Source of the DNA: Batrachochytrium dendrobatidis JAM81
Taxonomy: Eukaryota > Chytridiomycota > Chytridiomycetes > Rhizophydiales
Length of the DNA: 64,000 nucleotides
Assembly: GCF_000203795.2 (NCBI RefSeq)
Contig: NW_006281101.1
Span: 1,513,279 to 1,577,278 of the forward strand
Direction: 5' to 3'
A model generated the notes under the pieces. That model searched no databases and was not told the origin of the DNA. It was given only the letters and a program-made list of their open reading frames with translations. A program made the position numbers and the translations under genes. Position 1 is the stretch's first letter. The number at the start of each line of letters is the position of its first letter. This document shows positions 27,145-37,201 of this stretch, one piece after another.

Positions 27145-27855
27145 ATGTCTGCTATTGTCATGAATCATGTCTTGCCTGCACTTGGTGTAGCGTTTGCCAT
27201 TTCCATCTATCTGTCCCCGTTTACCCACGTCTGGAAGTCGCTTAAAAACAAGGAAGCCAGCTTGGTGAATACCATGCCATATCCATGGATCATAGCAAAT
27301 TGTCTTGGCTGGATTGTCTATGGCTGCCACACGGGCGATTATTACGTATTCGTGGCAAATATTGTGGGGTATCATTTGGGTCTGTTTTACACTCTCTCGT
27401 CGCTCCATTATGGATCAGACAAGTTCCGCACCACCGCTGCCGTCATTGTGCTCGGATCGTCCTTCCTTGTTCTTACCTCTGCATTTGTTGTATTTGCCAT
27501 TCTTAGACAAGCTCAACCATCAAAGACCGTTCTTGGATCCGTCTGTGTGTTTATTCTGGTCATCTTCTACGCCTCCCCACTATCAGACCTTGCCAGTGTG
27601 ATTCGCTCACGCGATGCTTCTTCCATCAATCCCATTCTTGGATTCTGCTCTCTGCTTAACGGTGCATTGTGGACTGGCTATGGATTTGCCATCTCTGACC
27701 CCTTTATTTGGGCTCCCAATGTAGTTGGAGTTGTTCTCTCTATCGTTCAGCTCTTCCTTTGCTTCCTTTTCCGCGGTAACAAGAGCACCGTCAACTCTCA
27801 AGGCACCCTTCCTACTTCCAAAGCCCTTGAAGCCGAATACCATCACTCTACATAA
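27145..27855 (+). CDS. SWEET (MtN3/saliva) sugar transporter, intronless copy
   Basis: 236 residues, single exon, starting MSAIVMNHVLPALG. Seven hydrophobic segments are arranged as two three-helix MtN3 units joined by a linker helix. Conserved proline-bearing motifs are visible: YLSPFTHVW in helix 1, MPYPW before helix 2, YASPLSD in the second unit and FIWAPNVVG in the last helix. Length is typical of the family. A TATA-like aaaatataaaa lies about 100 bp upstream. Codon use is richer in C-ending codons than in the neighbouring intron-rich genes, suggesting high expression or a different history. It is a tandem paralogue of the gene at 23-24 kb, which has introns. The family moves sugars across the plasma or organelle membrane; substrate cannot be told from sequence. 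Confidence 0.88.
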   Translation: MSAIVMNHVLPALGVAFAISIYLSPFTHVWKSLKNKEASLVNTMPYPWIIANCLGWIVYGCHTGDYYVFVANIVGYHLGLFYTLSSLHYGSDKFRTTAAVIVLGSSFLVLTSAFVVFAILRQAQPSKTVLGSVCVFILVIFYASPLSDLASVIRSRDASSINPILGFCSLLNGALWTGYGFAISDPFIWAPNVVGVVLSIVQLFLCFLFRGNKSTVNSQGTLPTSKALEAEYHHST

Positions 27856-28021
27856 GTCATCTGGATTATGGCAATCATTTTTTCAAACCATAATGCACGC
27901 ATTATTCCATTCTTTTGTATTTTTTATCAAGAAAATGACAGCCATATCCATACTCTTGAGATTACATTAAACTGGTTTTTTTGTTTTGTGCAAGATTTGG
28001 AAATATCTCAGTTTTTGACAT

Positions 28022-28575
28022 TAACCGTATTTTCAACGAAACGTTTGTATTCATCTCGTAGTGATTATCTATTTTGCTCTGAAATAAATAATAGTCGAGT
28101 ATTCATTACACCTTTGTTATTAGGAATTGGTATTTTCAACCCTCGAGTAGACATATTGTTTGACAATCAAACGATTGTTTTGAGTCTGTCCACTTTTGAC
28201 ATAGCCATACACTGCATGATCAGCAAGTTTAAAATTGAATTCATCCATGCAATTCAAGTACTGGACTCGACCAGTCTCAATCAAACCCATCTTGTTGTAT
28301 CTCAAACTCGGATATGCTATGGTACATACCAGCAGTGATTGCACATTTCAGGAATGCAACTGTTTCTACACCAATCGCTCAATGGGTTGTAGAAATGGAG
28401 AGTTGGAGATTGGACAAGTGAGATTTATTGAAACTGATGTAAACATTTGTCTATTTTTACACAACAATGAAAAGACAATGTGATATGAATTATCATTTCA
28501 TGAGACTGACTGTTCATGTCAGACACCTTTATTCAGCATTCCATTTTACGTGAATACAGCTGTAATTTTTATAAA
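28022..28575. mobile_element. TIR element, near-complete copy, inverted to the 24.1-kb copy
   Basis: Read on the minus strand, this matches 24119-24683 from end to end. The terminal sequence cattttacgtgaatacagct lies at about 28544-28563. The match continues for about ten bases beyond the terminus (ttttataaagta against tactttataaaa at 24107-24118), so either the true end lies further out or a larger segment was copied. It follows the second SWEET gene by about 170 bp. Confidence 0.68.
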
Positions 28576-29096
28576 GTATTTTCATACTTTTGTTGCTCAT
28601 GAGATGATATGAAATACACTTTATTACCACTACTTGGAAAAACTTTTTTGGCTTGATACAAATCTACACAGTCCTTTATATGCATTGAGTTGGTGTTTTG
28701 GATATCAGTAGCCTTGCTTGCTACATTATCTAGCCACATCATTGCCAATCTACATTGATATGGGTAGTAGCATGCTTGCAAAAATCACTTCATGTTCAGA
28801 CAGTCGAGTTGATTCCAAATAAAGATCATTCATGACCTCATCAATATCCACCCCAAGCCCTTAGACGCTCCATTCACAGCCCTTGTGTTGCGCGCATTCG
28901 ATATTTTTACCCTTTGAAATCTGGCGTTTTTGCTCGGATTTGAAAATACATTTTATCAATTGAAACTTTACCTGGAGCCTCTTACGCAATACAGACAACT
29001 ATCTAACTGGATACATATTTGAAACAAAGGGAGCTTTTTAAACATAGGCCATCAATCCACTTATTTACCATCAAAGAACCATAGTTTCATCTTTTT
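28576..29096. other. Intergenic, no gene seen
   Basis: Half a kilobase of AT-rich DNA between the TIR element and the carrier gene. The last 100 bp contain the presumed promoter of the carrier. Nothing else stands out. Confidence 0.55.
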
Positions 29097-31130
29097 ATGG
29101 CCTCGTCTGAATCGGATCCTGCGGGTTCTACCTCTACTCAAACCACTGCAGCTGGTATAGCTGCAACTATCCATAGCACTTTTGCCAATTTTTCTGAATA
29201 TCTACCTTATGGAACTGCCAAAACTAATGAAAAGCATTACCATCAGAAACGGTTCGCTAGCAATGCTTCCATGGACATCAAGGGTGAAAAATATCTTTCT
29301 AGCCACGAGTTTTGCCAAGCGATCCAGCCAGAACATGGTCTATTTCCACTTTCTACAGATCACGCCATGTTGCTTTTCAATGTTGCTGATCCGACCTGCC
29401 GCGGAGCTGTGTCTGAGCAAGAGTATTTGGATTTCTATGCATTGCTCTCGTCTCCACATGGCGAATTTGAAATCCTTTCGCGGTTGATTAAGCCTGGCAA
29501 GTCGCACCAAGTTACATTAAATGGAATCAAGACGTTTTTAACTAAACATCGCAACCCTCTTGCTACTCCGCTCGAGTATGGATCGGAAACACTGCAGCAC
29601 TATTGTGCTGGCATCCCCGCTGATCGCAATCTGACTCTTTCTGAAGTCGGCGAGATTGTCAAGGCATTGCAGCATGATCTCTTGCGTTTAGAATACAAGC
29701 GTCGTGATCCAAAAAACACTGGAAAGATATCTGGCGAAAGTTTTTGTCAGCTCATCAACGTAACGCTCAAACACCGCATGAGTGCTCGTTTGTTGGAAAA
29801 CTTTCCTACTTCATTTACTCATGCCACATTTGCCGAAGTGGTTGCCTTGAATTCAGTCTTGTCTAAACTGGACATTATTCGCAAAATTGTAGACACGACT
29901 GTTGCTGCAAGTCCAGATAATTCAATTACTCAGAAATCGTTTTCGCAAACTGCTTCCAAAATGCTTACCTACGACTCCATCTCGCCTCTTGAAGTGGATA
30001 TTATTTTCCGATCTCTTGGCGCATCAGCCAACTCTCATCTAGCTCCTAGCTTATTTGACCCACTGTTCAATCCCTCATACCGCACCATTGTTCCAAATGC
30101 AGAACCAATCCGCTTATCTGTTCCAATGGAGATTGCTAAAAGCACCTATAATTTCAGTTTAGGAGCTATTGCTGGAGCTATTGGTGCAACGTTTGTTTAC
30201 CCAATCGACTTGGTAAAAACCCGCATGCAGAACCAACGATCCAAAGTAGTTGGACAACTCTTGTATCGTAACGGATGGGACTGTTTCAAAAAGGTTGTTC
30301 GCAATGAAGGTGTGGGTGGATTGTACTCTGGTCTACTTCCACAACTCGTGGGTGTTGCACCTGAAAAAGCCATCAAATTAACCATGAATGATTTAATCAG
30401 AGCAAAACTACGCGATAGAAAAACAGGCGATCTGCCACTATGGGCTGAAATTGTTGCTGGTTGCTCGGCAGGTGGCAGTCAAGTTTTATTCACCAATCCA
30501 CTTGAGATTGTCAAGATCCGTTTACAAGTTCAGGGCGAAGTTGCCAAAGCGGGTATTGAGGGAGCTGCTCCACGTCAATCTGCCATCAGCATCGTTCGCC
30601 AACTTGGACTTTTTGGATTATACAAGGGTGTGGGTGCATGTTTACTACGCGATATCCCATTCTCGGGCATATACTTTCCTGTGTATGCACATTTGAAAAA
30701 GGACATATTCCATGAGGGACGCAACGGTAAAAAACTCTCTGTTGTGGAGTTACTTGTTGCTGGTGCACTTGCCGGCATGCCTGCCGCTTATCTCGTAACT
30801 CCAGCCGATGTCATCAAAACTCGTCTACAAGTTGCTGCACGTAAAGGTGAATCAACGTATACTGGCATCATGGATGCCACACGCAAGATTTTTGCCGAAG
30901 AAGGTGCGTCTGCATTTTTCAAAGGTGGACTTGCTCGAGTCATGCGTTCATCTCCACAATTTGGAGTAACTCTTGCTGCTTACGAGTTTTTGCACAAAGT
31001 TGTTCCAATTGATTTTGGAGATACTCCCAAAGACATGAATACTGTTGTGGCTTCTGCTGCCGTTTCTCCCAGCGAAGTTGGCATGCGTAACACTTTAAGA
31101 GTGTTTGGGGATTTATCATTGGCGAAATAA
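29097..31130 (+). CDS. AGC1: Mitochondrial aspartate/glutamate carrier with EF-hand-like N-terminus (AGC type)
   Basis: Single exon, 677 residues, the usual length of citrin/aralar. The first half is an EF-hand-like regulatory domain: [12 protein letters not shown] (about residue 99) and [12 protein letters not shown] (about 204) keep much of the loop pattern, and an earlier degenerate one lies near 60. The second half is a three-fold mitochondrial carrier with signature motifs [20 protein letters not shown] and [10 protein letters not shown]. The product exchanges aspartate for glutamate across the inner membrane, feeding the malate-aspartate shuttle. In animals it is stimulated by cytosolic calcium; whether these loops bind calcium is unclear. 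Like SWEET-2 it is intronless, unlike most genes here. The ATG at 29097 gives an N-terminus without a clear presequence, as expected. Confidence 0.9.
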   Translation: MASSESDPAGSTSTQTTAAGIAATIHSTFANFSEYLPYGTAKTNEKHYHQKRFASNASMDIKGEKYLSSHEFCQAIQPEHGLFPLSTDHAMLLFNVADPTCRGAVSEQEYLDFYALLSSPHGEFEILSRLIKPGKSHQVTLNGIKTFLTKHRNPLATPLEYGSETLQHYCAGIPADRNLTLSEVGEIVKALQHDLLRLEYKRRDPKNTGKISGESFCQLINVTLKHRMSARLLENFPTSFTHATFAEVVALNSVLSKLDIIRKIVDTTVAASPDNSITQKSFSQTASKMLTYDSISPLEVDIIFRSLGASANSHLAPSLFDPLFNPSYRTIVPNAEPIRLSVPMEIAKSTYNFSLGAIAGAIGATFVYPIDLVKTRMQNQRSKVVGQLLYRNGWDCFKKVVRNEGVGGLYSGLLPQLVGVAPEKAIKLTMNDLIRAKLRDRKTGDLPLWAEIVAGCSAGGSQVLFTNPLEIVKIRLQVQGEVAKAGIEGAAPRQSAISIVRQLGLFGLYKGVGACLLRDIPFSGIYFPVYAHLKKDIFHEGRNGKKLSVVELLVAGALAGMPAAYLVTPADVIKTRLQVAARKGESTYTGIMDATRKIFAEEGASAFFKGGLARVMRSSPQFGVTLAAYEFLHKVVPIDFGDTPKDMNTVVASAAVSPSEVGMRNTLRVFGDLSLAK

Positions 31131-31252
31131 ACAACGCTTGACCGGATTTAATACTTGGTTTGGGATATTCAATACGGTGTCTAGTTTGTTACTCAACGTC
31201 AGACATTTTGTCAATCATCCAACCTGTTGTTTTTTTATTGATTTAAAACTAT

Positions 31253-32615
31253 TTAAACGATTGGTTTTGGATACAACACATCATAATGACCTGGTCGGTA
31301 CAGTAGAGTGATTGTTGGGGGTTGATCTACTTGCATAGGCTCCATGGGGGAAATCTCATGGAAATTGATTCCTTCGGGGGCAACAGAAGTGTCTAGATTA
31401 GCAATACGGATATCCACCTGAAAGATATTTGCCATGGCAACAATGTGAATTTGATCAGACTCCACATTCACTAGCGGTACACACCAGTTGACGATGCACA
31501 AGTTAGATAAAAACATACTGTAAAATAGGTTGTAAGAAACAAGAGTGAGTCATTAAACTTACTTGGTTCAACACAGTCACTAATAAAGCACTCGAGTGAA
31601 GAATAGTCACCGAGCACAAAAGCTTCATAAATATCACGATCCTAAAAGACATCAAGCCCAGGTTCGCCACATGTAAATCAACAGTTTTTACAAGGATCAT
31701 CCATCAAGCATATACATACTCGCTTCAGTAATGCGGCAGTAATCAACCTCAGATAGCACACGACTGTATCACTGATATGATCCGTTTGAAACGCGCCAAT
31801 CACCCCGTCAGCATCCTCATCCTTGATCAACAGCACATCCTGAAACCTTTCCCAAAAGTCTTCTAAAATAGACATGTCATATCCCATAGTAGTCATCAAT
31901 GCTTTGGTCTCTTTGGCACGCTGAAGAATGGCTCGGTTCCATGGCAAATCACGATGTTCAAAAACCAATTCGGCAAGACGAAATCCAAAAGCTCGGTAGA
32001 AACAATTGCCATCTTTGCGTACATTCCGCATACCAAGACATGTAGATTTCAAATGCTAAGTTCAAAGATTTACAAGTAGGAGTTGAATAAAGACATGTAC
32101 CCCAGCAGATTATGCAAGAGGCGCATAGCTGTATAGTTTGAATGGGTGGATGAGATTACCTTGATCTTGTCAACATATACATTGAGTCCAGATGCATATT
32201 CCTAAATATTCAAACAAGAGGTATGGCAAAGGGTTGGTAATCCATGCCCATTTCATCAGAATCGAAACAGGCTACAAGGTTGTTGCAGATTTAACTGTTT
32301 TGAACAATGAATGCCAAATGATGGCAAAAAGATAAAACCACATAACCTAGCATTTCTCAACACAAGCCATATTAAATGAATGCATAATGAAATAAACACT
32401 ATTACCTGCTGCAGAGCTGTAAAATCGACCATATCTCCCACCAAGGGAGCCAATAGAGTTTCGGCCTTGATTTGACGCTCAAAGCTCAAAATCTCTTCGT
32501 CAGTAGGTCGAGAAACTTGGGAAAGTGATTTCACTTTCTCACCCTCTACAATAGCATCTTCCACAACAACAGCAGCAGGAATAGTCACAGCATCAGTATT
32601 GCAACCTTCACTCAT
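31253..32615 (-). CDS. Otubain-type deubiquitinase (OTUB1-like)
   Basis: OTU-family cysteine protease that removes ubiquitin, typically from Lys48 chains. Several exons. The N-terminal exon begins MSEGCNTDAVTIP and includes the helix RPTDEEILSFERQIKAET. The catalytic exon contains RKDGNCFYRAFGF, with the oxyanion Asp and the nucleophilic Cys of the family. The last exon has ITLLYRPGHYDVLYPK, which supplies the catalytic His. Length (roughly 280-300 residues) and order fit otubain 1/2. It is divergent from the TPR gene with 90 bp between start codons. In animals OTUB1 also inhibits E2 enzymes independently of catalysis; that cannot be judged here. Confidence 0.88.
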
Positions 32616-32705
32616 CAGATTCTATCTGGCTTGAAGTCGAAATTCGCGGTCAAATTCTTTTGCAAGCATTTTGCACTTTGGCCTGTCGATTGTTTTTCAT
32701 AGAAA
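32616..32705. promoter_or_regulatory. Compact divergent promoter, otubain / TPR gene
   Basis: Only 90 bp separate the two start codons, so both promoters and 5' leaders must overlap. No TATA box is obvious. Confidence 0.5.
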
Positions 32706-33779
32706 ATGGATGTTATGGATGGTCATGCCGACATGGACACCAAAGAGTCGCATGGACTGTTTCAGTTTACAGGATTTTCTGATGATTTGTTCAACGTTGA
32801 GCCTGCTCGACAGCGTCACTTTATTGATCGAACTTACGTTCCTACTGACACTATTGATGGGGTAAACTGACCAGAAATGCTGTTGTTTCGAAACGTTCAA
32901 CTAATTCATACTGTCTGTATTCTATTCAAACCGTATATCTGATAGTGGTTCAAGCAAACTCCCATCGAAGCTGCTCAGCACTTTAACACAAAACATGGAC
33001 CAACTCATACACTCTATACAATTGAATACCATTATGCTCAACACAACTACTCGGCAGCACTCGATCTCTGTCATCAATGGCTGCAGTCTAATGCATCTTC
33101 AAAAACATTGTTTAACCCGCGAGATGTTTTGGAAATCGCTGCAAGGTGCGAGATGCGGACAGGTCGTCCCGAAAAAGCTTACGAGTTGATGCAGCAAATA
33201 CCCGAATCTATGCATGATCCTTGTGTGTTGTTTCTAAGGGGACGAATACTGTGTGCAACACAGAGGTTTAACCGATCGCTTGTATGCTTTTTAGACTACT
33301 TGAATATAAGGGGTGAAGACTATACTGCATGGACAGAGATCTCTCATGTATGCTCAGCATTGGCTCGATGCAAAGTAAAACAGGTTGACGAGACCTTGTG
33401 CAACAACTGTGTTGGTAACAATGAGGATATCTCGGATGAAACTGTGAGTCAAGTTTTTCTAACGGCATATCTATCTATACAAAAAGCCTTGTACTATCTT
33501 GAACGATCACATCGTATCTTTTCCAGACCAGAAAACCCATTTGCTATGGCACATTGGCGAACCGAAGTGGCTTGCATCAAACAGAAACTAGACGAATTAG
33601 TATCAATGCTTAAACAAATGGGCCAGTATGTAGATGAAAACTCCTACAAGAATGCAACGATTGACCAAGATAAACTTGCAGAGGCAGGATTGGATGAAAA
33701 TGTCATTCATCGGCTCATGACTAAACTCGTGGAAACTAAATCTGCAGAGCATGATGCTGTCAATGCAGTGAGCAGTTGA
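32706..33779 (+). CDS. TPR-like protein related to C8orf76
   Basis: Two exons, 32706-32861 and 32946-33779, join in phase to 329 residues. After a short acidic N-terminus (MDVMDGHADMDT) comes WFKQTP, then helix pairs typical of tetratricopeptide repeats: YHYAQHNYSAALDLCHQWL, RDVLEIAARCEMRTGRPEKA and VLFLRGRILCATQRFNRSLV. The WF motif, the RDV-x6-ARC-x4-GR spacing and the overall helical layout recall the poorly studied animal protein C8orf76. The similarity is from memory and modest, so function is open. It shares a 90-bp divergent promoter with the otubain gene. Confidence 0.6.
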
Positions 33780-33923
33780 AAAGCCTAGCTAAATTCTGTG
33801 ACAATGTGCAGATGTATATTTTCGAGTAAACTTTTTGAAAATAAACTGCATCAGTTTATTCCTATAATCATTGCTTTATCCATAATTTAAATCCATAGTA
33901 TACCAACTCAATGATGTTTTCAT

Positions 33924-34431
33924 TCAAGGCTGATAATACTCGAGTGTAAACTGATATACATCTTGGGGTTTGCGATGTAGTAAAAACTGAAGGTAGTCAG
34001 ACATGAAGGCCTTGAGTTCGGGATGTTCATTGATGTATTGAGAATGAGAAGCAGATATTTCTGTTTTACGTGTCATATACTCTGATATCAGCTCATTATT
34101 TCCGTCAAATAGGTCTAGTAGTTGTAAAGGTTTAGTCAGTCGTGAATAGATCAAGTTGTTTCTAGCGTGTATTGACAAGTTTATTTTATATCTGCAAAAA
34201 CAATAGTATAGACTTACCAAACGACTCTAAAACATGGTGCGTCGATGTGCTTTTCAACTGTACGTCATTCTCAGTTGCTGTTTCCATTGGCTCATTAATA
34301 GTATCCTCCACCATTGCTGTCTCGATTGGGTTATTCATAGTATCATTTACAACTGTATCCATTGTTTGAATTTGTTGAATCAAAAATATCCAGTCAATTT
34401 CTAATAGAGAATGCAACGAATATTTAACCAT
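33924..34431 (-). CDS. Small RIIa/CATIP-C-terminus-like docking protein
   Basis: Two exons, 34431-34215 and 34114-33924, with intron donor ggtaagt and acceptor ctactag, give a protein of roughly 135 residues. The N-terminal half is acidic and Thr/Met-rich. The C-terminal half reads as two or three helices ending NEHPELKAFMSDYLQFLL and RKPQDVYQFTLEYY. That pattern (HPE-x2-x2-SD-x2-LL-x3-P-x2-V-x2-F-x3-Y) is typical of RIIa-type docking domains and of the C-terminus of ciliogenesis-associated CATIP. Such domains bind AKAP-like helices, often in flagella. Assignment to a particular family is tentative. It is divergent from the unknown 160-aa gene by 86 bp. Confidence 0.55.
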
Positions 34432-34517
34432 TTTTATTCCAAACCAAAATAGTGGTCAAGTATTTCATTTTACGTGAATAGTTGTAAAACACTCGATACA
34501 CTTGAAGGAATTCAGAC
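34432..34517. promoter_or_regulatory. Compact divergent promoter with solo TIR-like sequence
   Basis: The 86 bp between the two start codons contain cattttacgtgaatagttgt (about 34468-34487), which closely resembles one end of the TIR element. The rest of the element is absent. Such a remnant inside a shared promoter could contribute regulatory sites. Confidence 0.45.
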
Positions 34518-35066
34518 ATGAGCAAGAACCCACTGTCAGAAACATGGATACTGCTACTAGACGAAGTGTATAGAATACTTGATGCATCCACACACCATGA
34601 TTTGATTGCAACAGCAACCCATTTGAAAACTACAACTCCATCCATTCAAATTCAAGCAGATTACATTGCATCCCTCATCCACTATCCAACTGTAAATTTA
34701 TCTTCAGTACTCATCGGACATATTGTCGACTGGTCTATAGCATCAAATCATATGGATATAATCCATGCAATACATAGAAAAACACTGCAGTTTCCGTCCA
34801 ACCCTTTTGCACTGAAGCTGTCACTCATGTGTGGGTTTAGCGTACATGATACTATGGAGTCATATGTTGACGAATGTCGACTAGCTACTGCAGAGCTATT
34901 TGATCGTCTCCGGCATGAAAAGATACCCACCGAGGTAGAGTCAATATGCTACGTTATAGGCAGCTCTTTGAATTGATCTAATTCCTGTATTATTGAATAG
35001 GATATGCAATCTTTTGAAAACATGGCAATGCGTCTTGGTACGCTAGTAGAGAGCTTAATGAAGTGA
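34518..35066 (+). CDS. Unknown helical protein, 160 residues
   Basis: The open frame from ATG 34518 continues to 34976, but a better model removes an intron at 34935-35000 (donor gaggtagag, acceptor ttgaatag). The second exon is then DMQSFENMAMRLGTLVESLM and stops at 35064-35066. Both exons are whole numbers of codons (139 and 22 with stop). The sequence is largely helical, without membrane segments or a signal peptide. I recognise no family. Because it shares an 86-bp promoter with a possibly ciliary RIIa-like protein, a flagellar role is a reasonable guess only. Confidence 0.55.
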
Positions 35067-35535
35067 TCCAGCACCGCTGGATAGCATTTGAAATTCAACA
35101 TGTTTGGCTACAAACGTGCATCTAGTTTTAAACAACCGCTTTAAAATTCAAAAATCACCACATTTATTAGCAATCGTGTAAAAGATTGCAATAGACAAGC
35201 CCTATCTTGAAAATACTAAAAGCCACGGACAGAATAATGCAGGCCGAGTAAATATGGTGTCATAAATTTGGGAAATTGGATTTGAAAAAAAGAATCTCGC
35301 AGAAATGGGATTAATAAGTAGAAATGGAGACTCCTTTTTGCGAAATTGAGGATGCCAAAGAACACTGTCCAAAGCTCGCACAGTGCAATCACGCACGAGC
35401 ACGTCTAAAATGCTGATAGTAGTGCAGATAAAATTCTGCAACAATAAAATAGCTAGGCCATTAGAGATCAATCAAGCAACCGACCACAGAAGCAGCTTTC
35501 ATGTGGTATGAATGCAAATGTCATAAAACAAATGA
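35067..35535. other. Intergenic, no supported gene
   Basis: A minus-strand ORF (35202-35471) contains a plausible-looking segment (RALDSVLWHPQFRKK) after a possible acceptor. It does not join the upstream gene in phase with any good donor. Otherwise nothing is visible. Confidence 0.4.
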
Positions 35536-37201
35536 TTACCAGCATTCTTGACCAAAATCAGAGGGATGCAATGATGCGTGTGGAAGAGGCATCCGCGTCA
35601 ATCTTGTATTGAATGGCATGGCATGATCCCACGCAAGCATTTGGCGTAATGAGTTTGTCAACTCACTCTGCACAAATGATGAGAGAGGGGACAAGTGACG
35701 CTGATAAACAATATGAGGAACATCATGACGACCTTTAGCATTGGAATGAGGGATTCTATGTATAGAGTTGGTTTCCAGTGCTTCTGAAGTAGCCTGTTGA
35801 TGCTCTGGAAGAATCGCAGCAAGACCGCGACGCTGTGAACGACCAGATCCGTAAAAGTCTGGACCACATAAAGCAACAGACAACTGAGATTGACGAGGTT
35901 TACCGTGCATCAGTGTTGAGAATCCAGGAGGAGGAATCATCACCTTTTCAAAGAACGAGCTTGGAGTGGGCGCATTCTCGTCATAGTCACTATAGTTTGA
36001 ATCCGTCTCAATATCATAGTCGTCTGAAAAATAGTTATGTGACGCATCTTCGGTGCTCAAAAACGGAGGAGCTGTTTCCAAGCCCATATTTTCATGTGCA
36101 AGAGGTATACCCGCATCATAATCTCTGTGACCATTTGTGCCAAGATACGCAGATAGCATTGGAGGTGCGATTGGAGGTTGTACCAGCCGTGAGTTTGCCT
36201 GAATATTAGGTAGCGCGTGTGCCAAAGTGGTGAAAGACGTAGTGTTATGATCTGTTTGAGTCAACTCTGTAGATCTCAGCCCTGCTGCCGAGATATCAGG
36301 TGGCGTTAGTGGAGAAGATTCAGATGAATTGGAAATATAAAACGTTGCTTTCCCTTGAGCTGAAGGTGCCAACACAGCAGGTTGTTGTGATTGTTCTTGC
36401 AACTCTAATAATCGCTGCTCTTCTTGTTGTTTTTGAATCTGAATGGTAGCAAATCTGGGACGAAGTGCAGGGGGTAAATGTGCGAGAGATTGTGCTAGTG
36501 ATGATAATGGACGAACAGAGTTTTTGGTATTTGGCTTGGTAGTTTGAAGAGTCAGTCGTGCAGCTATTGATGCTTGCGGAGGATGAGTAACATGTTCTAC
36601 TACTTCAGTCTGGGTCAAAGATGTGGATGGTTGTGCAGCATTCGTATCAGACAAGGGAATTCCAGGAGATGCTTCAGAAATAAACGAAACAATTGGCATA
36701 GATGATGCAATGGCTGGTTCGGCTGCAGAAACACTATGAGTTGTTGGTGACAGAATGTATTGTTGGAAGGTTGGACTAGTAGTACAGGGCTGCATCGCCG
36801 TGGCAATTCTACTAGGCGAGCGTTCCTCAATCAGTTGCTGGAGAGACTGCAGCTGTAGCGTATCAGGATTGACACCAGACAACAGACGATTCAAGGATCT
36901 AGAAGAAACAACGTTTTGTAGTGGGGTTGGAGATAAAGATCTGACTGATGTATTGCTTGTTGTGGATTGCGAATTGGCAACAGCATGTGTGGTAAGTGGC
37001 GTATGGAGATAAATAGGGTGTTGGCAAGACGAGTCGGCTGGTATTGCTGCACTTTCATCTAGTGTAGAGTGTAAATCCTCACAAGGATGAGAAGCATTGG
37101 CCACGGCAAAGACACCGTGGCTGCAATCAAAAGATCGATCACCAGCGACAGTGGGATTATTCTGGAAGCAAGGCAGTGGATGACTGGATCTATACCATAA
37201 T
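35536..37201 (-). CDS. Disordered Ser/Thr/Gln-rich protein, function unknown
   Basis: A long open frame of about 550 codons. An exon seems to start at 37201 (acceptor ggtttag preceded by a ctaac branch-like site); the first residues would be LWYRSSHPLPC. The real start codon lies in an unseen upstream exon. Most of the chain is low-complexity Ser/Thr/Pro/Gln, with a short Gln/Glu-rich helix (QIQKQQEEQRLLELQEQ) in the middle and an acidic Tyr/Asp patch (DDYDIETDSNYSDYDE). The C-terminal 60 residues (SSFVQSELTNSLRQMLAW onward) look ordered and are the best part for a similarity search. The stop at 35536 may be read through by an intron, but I found no in-phase continuation. No family recognised. 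Confidence 0.55.

Noticed and set aside
35202..35471. Possible C-terminal exon of the disordered-protein gene
   Set aside because: The acceptor before NFICTTISIL is reasonable, but joining it to the upstream exon either creates a stop or puts it in the wrong phase. The alternative donor is poor.
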